The translations under genes and the position numbers were made by a program. From NCBI GenBank assembly GCA_025934635.1, contig JAICWX010000467.1:1-5538 (forward strand): a DNA stretch of 5,538 nucleotides, in the 5' to 3' direction. Shown here in pieces: positions 1 through 4,536 of this stretch (within the stretch, counting starts at the first letter, position 1; each line of letters starts with the position of its first letter). Below the pieces are notes generated by a model. That model saw only the letters and a program-made list of their open reading frames with translations, had not been told where the DNA came from and did no database searches. The stretch is from Streptosporangiaceae bacterium (GTDB taxonomy: Bacteria > Actinomycetota > Actinomycetes > Streptosporangiales > Streptosporangiaceae).

Positions 1-458
1 ACCGGGAGGGGGCCCCCGAACGGCGGTACGGCGGGCGCGTGTTCCGGGTCGGCGACAAGGTCACCCAGCTGCGGAACAACTACGACAAGGGCGCGGCCGG
101 CGTCTTCAACGGCACGACCGGGGTGGTGACCGGCCTGTCGCCCGAGGACCACTCGCTCACCGTCCGGACGGACGAGGACGAAGAACTCGCCTACGACTTC
201 GACGAACTGGACGAGCTCGCGCACGCGTACGCGGTCACGATCCACCGGTCACAGGGATCGGAGTACCCGGCCGTCGTGATCCCGCTGACCACCAGCGCGT
301 GGATGATGCTGCAGCGCAACCCGCTCTGCACCGGCATCACCCGCGCCAAGAAGCTCGTCGTCCTCGCCGGCTCACGCCGCGCGCTCGCCGCGGCGGTCCG
401 CACGGCGGGCGCCGGCCGCCGCCACACGGCCCTGGCCCACCGCCTCCAGGCCGGCTGA
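1..458 (+). CDS. recD2: RecD2-like ATP-dependent DNA helicase, C-terminal part (5' partial)
   Basis: The reading frame is already open at the left edge (first full codon at 3) and ends with TGA at 456-458, so the GTG at 39 is an internal valine and not a start. About 151 residues remain of a protein that is usually more than 700 long. Two superfamily 1 helicase motifs are visible: AVTIHRSQGSEYPAVVIPL (motif V region, encoded near 232-288) and LCTGITRAKKLVVLAGS (motif VI, with the arginine of ITRAKK), which closes the ATP site in this family. Before them, YGGRVFRVGDKVTQLRNNYD and FNGTTGVVT match the region that leads into domain 2B. Family knowledge: RecD2 enzymes are 5'-3' DNA helicases outside RecBCD, acting in DNA repair and replication-fork maintenance. 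The Walker A motif lies outside the window. It converges with the minus-strand gene ending at 493, and I see no strong terminator in the 34-bp gap. A UvrD/RecD relative is the only serious alternative. Confidence 0.9.
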   Translation, partial: REGAPERRYGGRVFRVGDKVTQLRNNYDKGAAGVFNGTTGVVTGLSPEDHSLTVRTDEDEELAYDFDELDELAHAYAVTIHRSQGSEYPAVVIPLTTSAWMMLQRNPLCTGITRAKKLVVLAGSRRALAAAVRTAGAGRRHTALAHRLQAG

Positions 459-492
459 AAGCCGCTCCGGGCATCGTCTCGCGGCGGGCATG

Positions 493-936
493 TCATGGAT
501 GCTGACCGGTTCGCCTGGCCAGTTCGGTGTCGATGGCACCGATATGCGCCAGGATCGGCGCGCGGGCCGGGGAGTCGGGCCGGATCAGGGCCAGGTTCGC
601 CGCCAGCTCGCGCCGGGTGCGCTCCAGCTCGCCGGCGGTCAGCCCGCTGACATCGCGCGGGCGGCCTGGTTTCCGGGGCGGTCCGGCTTGAATGCGTGAT
701 TGCCGGACGGCGTGCACCGCGGCCAGCTCGCGCTGGACGTCGTCGCGGATGGGGGCGTCAGTGCCCAGGGCCTTGAGGCACCGCTCTAGCTGGTTGCCGT
801 AAAGGTCCAGCTCGTGGACACTGAGCTGACTTACTGAGCGGCGGTATCCCTGGGCCGCCACAGCCACGACAGTGTCCGGCTGGCATGCCGCGGGGATGTC
901 CTGATCAGGCACGGGCGGCCAGCCTGGTTCGGTCAT
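493..936 (-). CDS. small helical-repeat protein with two repeat units (unknown function)
   Basis: This encodes 147 residues with no enzyme motif I recognise. Two copies of one unit are visible: residues 36-80 (SQLSVHELDLYGNQLERCL then RDDVQRELAAV) and 97-142 (SGLTAGELERTRRELAANL then RAPILAHIGAIDTELARR). Each looks like two amphipathic helices separated by a Pro/Asp turn. The pattern S-x-L-(T/S)-x-x-E-L opens each unit. The linker at residues 87-95, PRKPGRPRD, is basic and resembles an AT-hook core (GRP flanked by K/R). The neighbouring minus-strand gene ending at 905 carries a third copy of the unit, and the two genes overlap by 32 nt in different frames. The ATG at 936 has only a poor, too-close Shine-Dalgarno (GAGCAGG), so translation may be coupled to the upstream gene or start at an internal GTG near residue 23. 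I recall similar small proteins beside XRE/DUF397 loci in actinomycetes, without an assigned function. No membrane segment or signal peptide is present. Confidence 0.65.
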   Translation of the reverse strand: MTEPGWPPVPDQDIPAACQPDTVVAVAAQGYRRSVSQLSVHELDLYGNQLERCLKALGTDAPIRDDVQRELAAVHAVRQSRIQAGPPRKPGRPRDVSGLTAGELERTRRELAANLALIRPDSPARAPILAHIGAIDTELARRTGQHP

Positions 937-1153
937 CCTGCTCGGCTATCACGGCGGCCAGCCTGGATTGCAGGCCAATGCGTGCCGGGGGGACAGGGCA
1001 CTGTTTGTCGAAGAACGCGATGGCATTCTCCAGTTCACGGCGGTAGTCGCGTAGTTCGTAGGTCGTCAGCTCGGACAGCTTGTGCTTGGGCTTGTCGACG
1101 GCGGGGATTGCCTCTGCAATCGAAGTTCCGGGCTTTGCTGCGATAGCGGGCAT
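905..1153 (-). CDS. small helical-repeat protein with one repeat unit (unknown function)
   Basis: This encodes 82 residues from ATG at 1153, supported by AGGAA (1161-1165, minus strand) 7 nt upstream. The N-terminal ~25 residues are Ala/Pro/Lys-rich and probably disordered. Residues 27-75 form one helical unit (SELTTYELRDYRRELENAI, then a Pro-rich turn CPVPPAR, then LQSRLAAVIAEQDDR). This unit aligns with both units of the following gene through S-x-L-(T/S)-x-x-E-L, a central R-R-E-L-like helix, and a second helix with LAAV. It is divergent from the XRE/DUF5753 gene across a 148-bp gap, so both may share regulation. Its end overlaps the next gene by 32 nt in another frame. That fits either translational coupling or a broken three-unit gene. 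The function is unknown. The small size and placement opposite an XRE regulator would suit a partner or effector of that regulator, but this is inference only. Confidence 0.7.
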   Translation of the reverse strand: MPAIAAKPGTSIAEAIPAVDKPKHKLSELTTYELRDYRRELENAIAFFDKQCPVPPARIGLQSRLAAVIAEQDDRTRLAARA

Positions 1154-1160
1154 CGGCGTG

Positions 1161-1165
1161 TTCCT
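1161..1165 (-). promoter_or_regulatory. ribosome binding site for the 82-residue gene
   Basis: Minus-strand AGGAA sits 7 nt before the ATG at 1153. The good fit to the 16S anti-Shine-Dalgarno sequence and normal spacing support this start. Confidence 0.6.
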
Positions 1166-1292
1166 AATGTTTTTGGCGACATGATCTCGAGGTCTAACGT
1201 GCCAGACCGCGCATACGGTGGGAAAGTAACTAGCGACGCACTGTGAGACGGTGCCGTCCGAGACGCGTACGTGCAGCTTGGGCTACCCGAGT

Positions 1293-1299
1293 GGAGAGG
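1293..1299 (+). promoter_or_regulatory. ribosome binding site that sets the XRE regulator start
   Basis: GGAGAGG lies just before the ATG at 1302, with GGAG ending 5 nt upstream. It favours this start over the in-frame GTG at 1251, which would add 17 residues unlike the family. Confidence 0.7.
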
Positions 1300-1301
1300 C
1301 C

Positions 1302-2114
1302 ATGTCCGAAGTGAAAACCACGTCCTTGGCGACGTTTGCCGTGCAGCTGCGCGCGTGGCGTAAGAAGATGAACTGGACTCAAGTGGAGCTTGGGGACAAG
1401 CTCGGTTACTCCGCGTCGCTGGTTAGCGGTGTTGAAACCATGGATAAACCGCCCGCGTCAGATTTCGCCAAGGCGTGTGACAGCGTCTTCGGTACTCCCG
1501 ATACTTTCATCGCACTGCAAGAGCTCGTGGCCCGGGAGGCATATCCCGCTTTCTTCGCGCCGGTCGTCCCGTTTGAGCAGGAGGCTGCCCGTATTCACGG
1601 GTGGGAGCTGGGTGCCATCCCCGGGCTGCTCCAGACCGAGGACTACGCACGGGATCTCATCAGGGTCAGCAGGCCGATGGACAGTGACGCAGCGATCGAC
1701 CGGCTGGTTACCGCGCGGATGGCACGACAGGTCATCCTGAGCCGGGAAGATCCGCCGGTCTTGTGGTACGTCCTCGATGAGGGGGTCTTGCGCCGCCTAG
1801 TCGGCGGCCGGGCTGTGATGGATGTCCAAATCGATCGGGTGATCGAAGCCGCGAGTACGCCAGGTATCGTGATCCAGGTGCTGCCGTTCACGGCTGATCA
1901 CGCTGGGACGGACGGTCCAATCTCGATATATGAGTTCGCGAATACTCCTTCCGTTTGTTATACGGAGTGCTACAGCGGCGGGAGGATCGTCGAGGCGCAC
2001 GCGGAGGTAGTCGAACTTACGACTGTGATGAGCTTGCTCCGTGCTTCCGCACTGCCGCCACGCGAGTCCCATGAGCTGATTCGTCAGATACGGAGAGAGA
2101 TCAATGAGCGATAG
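1302..2114 (+). CDS. XRE-family transcriptional regulator with C-terminal DUF5753
   Basis: This encodes 270 residues, the usual length for the family. Residues 11-66 are a Cro/CI-type helix-turn-helix: FAVQLRAWRKKMNWTQVELG begins it, and the recognition-helix region follows at GYSASLVSGVET (residues 35-46). From about residue 81 a DUF5753 domain follows, with its hallmarks YPAFF, WELGAIPGLLQTEDYAR (101-117), LDEGVLRRLVGG (158-169) and IQVLPF (191-196). The family is DNA-binding and abundant in actinomycetes. WhiJ-type members are linked to development and antibiotic control, usually encoded beside a DUF397 protein as here. The DUF397 gene starts inside its last codons (11-bp overlap), implying co-transcription and coupled translation. 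Codon use is noticeably less G/C-biased than in the flanking genes (for example AAT, ACT, CCT, GTT, TGT and TAT around 1939-1961), consistent with acquisition. Its target is unknown; autoregulation at 1154-1301 is plausible. The start at 1302 is chosen for its ribosome binding site. Confidence 0.92.
   Translation: MSEVKTTSLATFAVQLRAWRKKMNWTQVELGDKLGYSASLVSGVETMDKPPASDFAKACDSVFGTPDTFIALQELVAREAYPAFFAPVVPFEQEAARIHGWELGAIPGLLQTEDYARDLIRVSRPMDSDAAIDRLVTARMARQVILSREDPPVLWYVLDEGVLRRLVGGRAVMDVQIDRVIEAASTPGIVIQVLPFTADHAGTDGPISIYEFANTPSVCYTECYSGGRIVEAHAEVVELTTVMSLLRASALPPRESHELIRQIRREINER
2092..2098 (+). promoter_or_regulatory. ribosome binding site of the DUF397 gene
   Basis: GGAGAGA lies within the end of the regulator gene, with GGAG ending 8 nt before the ATG at 2104. 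The overlapping arrangement suits translational coupling. Confidence 0.6.
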
Positions 2115-2322
2115 TCCGCGCTGGCGCAAGTCCAGTTACTCAGGTGGCCAAGGCGGCAACTGCGTCGAGGTCGCCGGCCGCGACGGCATGATCCTGGTGC
2201 GAGACACCAAGGACCACGGTCACGGCCACGTTCACCGATTCACCCCGGCGTCGTGGCGCGCCTTCGTGGCGGCCCTGCGAAGCCGGGAAGCGGGCCCGGA
2301 CCAATCCGGCCGTCTGCCGTAA
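2104..2322 (+). CDS. DUF397 domain-containing small protein
   Basis: This encodes 72 residues forming a complete DUF397 domain: WRKSSYSGG at residues 7-15, NCVEVA at 19-24, ILVRDTKD at 30-37 and FTPASWRAFVAAL at 46-59. These are the defining conserved blocks of the family. A His-rich stretch HGHGHVHR (38-45) replaces the short spacer normally seen, which is mildly unusual. DUF397 proteins are small and cytoplasmic, occur almost only in actinomycetes, and are typically encoded right after XRE/DUF5753 regulators. They are thought to work with them, but no biochemical activity is established as far as I know. The start codon overlaps the end of the regulator by 11 bp. The last ~12 codons abut, and may run into, the truncated edge of a MOSC-gene remnant on the other strand, so this tail could derive from junction sequence. 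Confidence 0.9.
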   Translation: MSDSPRWRKSSYSGGQGGNCVEVAGRDGMILVRDTKDHGHGHVHRFTPASWRAFVAALRSREAGPDQSGRLP

Positions 2323-2559
2323 GGCGGCAGCGTACACGGCCTGGTCCGTGCCGCCGTGGTGCTCGGTGGTACAGGCGATGTCACCCGCCAGGCCGTTCGG
2401 CCGCGGGTGACCCCGCCGCTTGGGGCCCGGGCCGGAGACCGGTACCGGCCAGGTGACCGGATGCTTGCCGATGCCGGTCCGGCCGGTGTCATGCGGCGTG
2501 GGCAGCGTCCGGGCTGCGAGGTTGACCGACAGCAGCACTCCACCGCGGGATAGGTCCAC
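2323..2559 (-). pseudogene. MOSC-domain protein, N-terminal remnant (3' truncated)
   Basis: Minus-strand translation from GTG at 2559 reads VLLSVNLAARTLP, then GRTGIGKHPV, then GLAGDIACTTEHHGG and TDQAVYAA. This matches in order the N-terminal part of MOSC-domain proteins (start RLLSVN, then G-R-T-G-I-x-K-x-P-V, then GLAGD, then HGG-x-DQAVYAY). The match stops at about 2330, and the frame then continues only as antisense of the DUF397 gene until a stop at 2140. About 75 residues of a usual ~200+ remain. The later part, including the conserved cysteine that binds the sulfur or molybdenum-cofactor ligand in the MOSC superfamily, is absent. The likely start could also be the GTG a few codons in. 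Intact relatives are molybdenum-cofactor sulfurase C-terminal-domain or YiiM-like proteins. The breakpoint at the edge of the XRE/DUF397 pair suggests deletion on insertion of that cassette. I am fairly sure of the family and less sure of exact ends. Confidence 0.6.
2380..2411 (+). terminator. hairpin downstream of the XRE-DUF397 pair
   Basis: A perfect 9-bp stem GTCACCCGC (2380-2388) pairs with GCGGGTGAC (2403-2411). It is extended past a 2-nt bulge by GGCC/GGCC around a GTTC loop. It lies 57 bp after the DUF397 stop. No T-tract follows, as is common in actinomycetes. It may end the regulator operon, but it also lies inside the MOSC remnant, where GC-rich pairing could be coincidental. Confidence 0.35.
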
Positions 2560-2599
2560 GAGCCGAGCCTAGAGCCGCCGCTCCGCCGCTGGCCAGGCA

Positions 2600-2725
2600 T
2601 TAACTCACGGTGCCGGCCGACTGTGCCTTCGGGGCGATGCCGCCGTAGACGCGCAAGTCGTCCTCGAAGTACGGGTCCGCCTCGCGCAGCCGGTCGTGAT
2701 CGCAGCAGACACAGCCTCCGGTCAT
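2600..2725 (-). CDS. 41-residue Cys-rich ORF (unknown)
   Basis: ATG at 2725 to TAA at 2600 encodes 41 residues that begin MTGGCVCCDHDRLREADPYF and end KAQSAGTVS. Codon third positions are strongly G/C-biased, as in real genes here. The composition is natural: a C-x-C-C cluster (residues 5-8), then an acidic DPYFEDD segment, then YGG. The same frame is open upstream to 2785 (…IRLPVPAGEQNG before the ATG), so the true start may lie further upstream, or this may be the end of a longer decayed gene. There is only a weak Shine-Dalgarno-like GAGCAG. I do not recognise a family. The cysteine cluster could bind metal, but no partner ligands are clear. It sits between a MOSC remnant and another coding fragment, so it may be a relic. 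Confidence 0.4.
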   Translation of the reverse strand: MTGGCVCCDHDRLREADPYFEDDLRVYGGIAPKAQSAGTVS

Positions 2726-2767
2726 GGGACCGTTCTGCTCGCCGGCCGGGACGGGCAGACGAATTGA

Positions 2768-2905
2768 GCCGCCGCCTCGCCGTCACCTGAGCTGACAGGT
2801 TGCCGGCGCGGGAACGAGCTCGCGCCGCTGGACGACTTCGGGCGGCGGGACCTCGGCGCGCTGAACATCGAGTTCCGCGCCGAAGGCGGCTGGCAGGCCG
2901 CCTGA
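2768..2905 (+). pseudogene. unidentified C-terminal coding fragment
   Basis: The plus-strand frame from 2768 to TGA at 2903-2905 reads convincingly protein-like near its end: NELAPLDDFGRRDLGAL, followed by NIEFRAEGGWQAA. Third positions are almost all G or C. There is no ATG or GTG start with a ribosome binding site, and the frame is closed by TGA at 2765, so this looks like the 3' remnant of a lost gene. I cannot name the family. Its end runs into TGACTGACTGA, which supplies a stop in each of the three plus-strand frames. Confidence 0.3.
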
Positions 2906-2942
2906 CTGACTGACCAGGTCAGCGAGCCGATCCGGGACGCGC

Positions 2943-2976
2943 CACGCTCCGGCCCGGGCGACCGGGCCGGAGCGTG
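2943..2976 (-). terminator. perfect 15-bp hairpin with GCGA tetraloop
   Basis: Bases 2943-2957 (CACGCTCCGGCCCGG) pair perfectly with 2962-2976 around the loop GCGA (2958-2961), a GNRA-type tetraloop read on the plus strand. It lies 43 bp downstream of the stop of the HAF-repeat gene on the minus strand and has no T-tract. A strong G+C stem without a U-run is usual for actinomycete terminators. It could work in both directions. Confidence 0.65.
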
Positions 2977-3019
2977 ACGCATCATCGGTGGCTACGCGGT
3001 GATCCGTGAGCCGGCCGGG

Positions 3020-4141
3020 TCAGCCGACTGGGGTGAGCTCGAAGCCGACATTCTGCCCCGAGCTGTTGATGGTGGCGTTGCCGACGATCACGCCGCTGTT
3101 GTTGATCCCGTTGGCGAGCTTCAGCGTCACACCGGAGCCGGCCGGGATCAGCGTGTTCAGGTCGACCGAGTGCCCGCCGGCGAAGGCGAACGCGTTGCCG
3201 TTGCCGTCCCCGCCGACGATCACGCCGGCATCGTTGACCGCCTTGGCCTTGGCGTCGTTGTTGGTTTCGCCCGGCACCTTGAGGTCGATCACCTTGCCGT
3301 TGACGAACTCGACCGCGTGCTCGTTGAAGTCCGCCGCGCTGATCGAGGCGCCCACGGCCAGGCCGGCCGAGTTGACCGCGAGCGCCCGGGTCTGGAAGCT
3401 ACCCGGCAGCCCGCCGAGCTGGGTGATCTTTCCGTTCTGCCATTGCACGGCGACCTCGTTGTCGGCGCTGTTCACCGCGCTGCCGACGATCAGGTTGTTG
3501 TTGTTGACCGCGATCGGGTTGGTGTTCGTGCTGCCTGCCGCGCCGCCGCCGCCCGGCAGCCCGGGAAGCTTGGTGGCGGTGCCGCCCTGGACGGTCAAGC
3601 CGTCGGCGAAGCTCCCGACGGTAGCCGCCACCACGGTCAGGCCGTGATCGTTGATCCCGTTCGCGACCGTGTCGGCGCCCTGGAAACCGAGGGCGCGGTC
3701 GATCACCGGCTCAAGATCGGTCGGCGTCCTGCCGCCCGGCCATTCGACGGCGTGCGTAAGGTTGTCGGTCGAGTTCGAGGTGAAATCGCCGACTACGTCA
3801 CCGTTGTTGTTGATCGTCTCGGGGAACGGGATCGAGCCGGTCATGGCGTTGCCCGGCTGGCCGAGGAACGTCGCGGTGCCGGCCCCGGCAGGCAGCACGA
3901 AGCCCGCCTCCTGCCCGGCCAGGTCGCCGGTGCCGAAGACCTCGCCGTTGTTGTTGATGCCGAAGACGGCGGTCTGCGCGCCGGTGATCGTGCCCGCCTT
4001 GATCAGAGTGAGCTTGTAGGCGGTGGCGATCCCGCCTGCCGTGGCCGCCTGCGCGGGAGCCCCGAGCGCCGGGCCGGCCGTCATCACCGTTCCGAGAGCC
4101 AGCGCGCCAGCGACAAGGAGCCGGCGACGTGGTTTCGTCAT
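3020..4141 (-). CDS. secreted HAF-repeat protein
   Basis: This encodes 373 residues. The ATG at 4141 is chosen because GAAGGGGAAGAA lies just upstream and the protein then begins with a signal peptide: MTKPRRRLLVAG, a hydrophobic core to about residue 28, and an A-Q-A cleavage site near residue 32. The RRR before the core leaves Sec or Tat export open. The mature part carries seven repeats of the form (G/A)-(I/V)-N-N-x-G-x-x-V-G, at about residues 61, 109, 162, 211, 255, 301 and 345, spaced 44-53 apart. Interleaved with them are HAF-type strands such as HAVEWPGG (130), VAVQWQNGK (230), HAVEFVNGK (275) and NAFAFAGG (316). This is the extracellular HAF repeat family (TIGR02913 type). Seven units would suit a seven-bladed beta-propeller, but that is inference. 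No catalytic motif or cell-wall anchor is visible. Two matching dyads upstream suggest control by a dimeric repressor. The function is unknown. Confidence 0.88.
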   Translation of the reverse strand: MTKPRRRLLVAGALALGTVMTAGPALGAPAQAATAGGIATAYKLTLIKAGTITGAQTAVFGINNNGEVFGTGDLAGQEAGFVLPAGAGTATFLGQPGNAMTGSIPFPETINNNGDVVGDFTSNSTDNLTHAVEWPGGRTPTDLEPVIDRALGFQGADTVANGINDHGLTVVAATVGSFADGLTVQGGTATKLPGLPGGGGAAGSTNTNPIAVNNNNLIVGSAVNSADNEVAVQWQNGKITQLGGLPGSFQTRALAVNSAGLAVGASISAADFNEHAVEFVNGKVIDLKVPGETNNDAKAKAVNDAGVIVGGDGNGNAFAFAGGHSVDLNTLIPAGSGVTLKLANGINNSGVIVGNATINSSGQNVGFELTPVG

Positions 4142-4146
4142 GGATG

Positions 4147-4158
4147 TTCTTCCCCTTC
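4147..4158 (-). promoter_or_regulatory. ribosome binding site that sets the HAF gene start
   Basis: Minus-strand GAAGGGGAAGAA has its GGGG core about 10 nt before the ATG at 4141. It rules in this start over an upstream in-frame GTG at 4204, which would add 21 residues in front of the signal peptide and run through a dyad. Confidence 0.7.
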
Positions 4159-4173
4159 GGTAGCCGGATCTAT

Positions 4174-4192
4174 CTACTAAGACAGTTAGTAG
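4174..4192. promoter_or_regulatory. operator-like dyad 1 (TACTA-N7-TAGTA)
   Basis: CTACTAA-GACAG-TTAGTAG is a perfect inverted repeat with 7-bp arms, 33-51 bp before the HAF start codon. It is well placed to overlap the promoter or transcription start of that gene. It shares half-site and spacing with the dyad at 4250-4266. Its form is typical of sites for dimeric helix-turn-helix repressors such as TetR or PadR families. No such regulator gene is in the window. Confidence 0.55.
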
Positions 4193-4204
4193 AACGGCAT
4201 ACAC

Positions 4205-4218
4205 GGAAGAGCGCTTCC
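4205..4218. promoter_or_regulatory. LacI-operator-like palindrome
   Basis: GGAAG-AGCG-CTTCC has 5-bp arms and contains AGCGCT. It resembles the GGAAGCGCTTCC sites of actinomycete LacI-family repressors but carries extra spacing bases that break perfect symmetry. It lies 64-77 bp before the HAF start, between the two TACTA dyads. Confidence 0.25.
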
Positions 4219-4222
4219 CTAG

Positions 4223-4468
4223 TCAGAGTGCGACCTGAATCACATCATTTACTATGAACCATAGTAGCGAGCATGCGGAGGCGGCGCTCCGGCGAGCCTG
4301 CAGGCCGCCTGCTCCGCCGGCGAAGAAGGCCAGGAGTCCGGGCGCCGGGTGTATCGCGTTACTCAGGTTCGCCACGACGACGACGATCACGGTCAGCGAC
4401 AGCAAAGCCGGGAGAACACCCGCCCATGCCAGCGAGCGAGGCGAACGGCGCCACCGCGTCCTGGACAT
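4223..4468 (-). CDS. possible small membrane protein (doubtful)
   Basis: An 81-residue frame runs from ATG at 4468. It has a basic start (SRTRWRRSPRS), then a strong hydrophobic segment at residues 14-35 (LAWAGVLPALLSL followed by TVIVVVVANL), then weaker ones at 43-56 and near the C terminus. Codon bias is good for the first ~60 codons and poorer in the last ~20, where the frame crosses dyad 2. There is no convincing ribosome binding site; GGTGATGGTCA precedes the ATG. I recognise no family. It could be a true small membrane protein, the remnant of a transporter, or chance. The other frames in 4270-4530 are no more convincing, so this stretch is otherwise best treated as intergenic. Confidence 0.25.
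   Translation of the reverse strand: MSRTRWRRSPRSLAWAGVLPALLSLTVIVVVVANLSNAIHPAPGLLAFFAGGAGGLQARRSAASACSLLWFIVNDVIQVAL
4250..4266. promoter_or_regulatory. operator-like dyad 2 (TACTA-N7-TAGTA)
   Basis: TACTATG-AAC-CATAGTA is a perfect 7-bp-arm inverted repeat in a locally A/T-rich patch. Its outer TACTA/TAGTA half-sites and 7-bp interval are identical to those of dyad 1, while the inner bases differ. The centres (4183 and 4258) are 75 bp apart, about seven helical turns, so one protein could occupy both on the same DNA face. It overlaps the end of a doubtful small membrane ORF. Confidence 0.5.
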
Positions 4469-4536
4469 TGACCATCACCAGTACCGCCGAGGAAACTGAC
4501 GAACGATCGCCACCAAGGACCCGACCCCTGAACCGA

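Larger units (their letters stand above)
1154..1301. promoter_or_regulatory. divergent promoter region with candidate dyad
   Basis: This 148-bp gap lies between the divergent minus-strand repeat gene and the XRE regulator, so it must hold at least one promoter each way. A weak plus-strand candidate is TTGGCG (1173-1178), 16 bp, then TAACGT (1195-1200). It is only a partial match to sigma-70-type consensus. A short dyad GACGG-TG-CCGTC (1247-1258) lies 43 bp before the regulator ATG, and the hexamer GAGACG is repeated at 1245-1250 and 1260-1265. A near-palindrome around CTCGAG (1183-1194) is also present. XRE regulators often bind their own promoters, so any of these could be an operator. None is strong enough to assign. 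Confidence 0.4.

Noticed and set aside
452..464. short hairpin CGGCT-GAA-AGCCG at the end of the helicase gene
   Set aside because: The 5-bp stem overlaps the stop codon and is too weak to call a terminator.
1251..1301. GTG at 1251 as start of the XRE regulator
   Set aside because: It has no ribosome binding site and adds 17 residues not typical of the family. GGAGAGG before the ATG at 1302 is clearly better.
1797..2129. 110-residue minus-strand frame opposite the XRE regulator
   Set aside because: It lies antisense within a clear DUF5753 domain and shows no recognisable motif.
2232..2786. 184-residue minus-strand frame
   Set aside because: The translation is Arg-rich and lacks domains. 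It overlaps the DUF397 gene and the better-supported MOSC remnant in another frame.
2999..4180. 393-residue plus-strand open frame
   Set aside because: It is antisense to the HAF gene, has a V/D/G-R-rich low-complexity translation, and lacks a signal or domain. The minus strand has the signal peptide, repeats and ribosome binding site.
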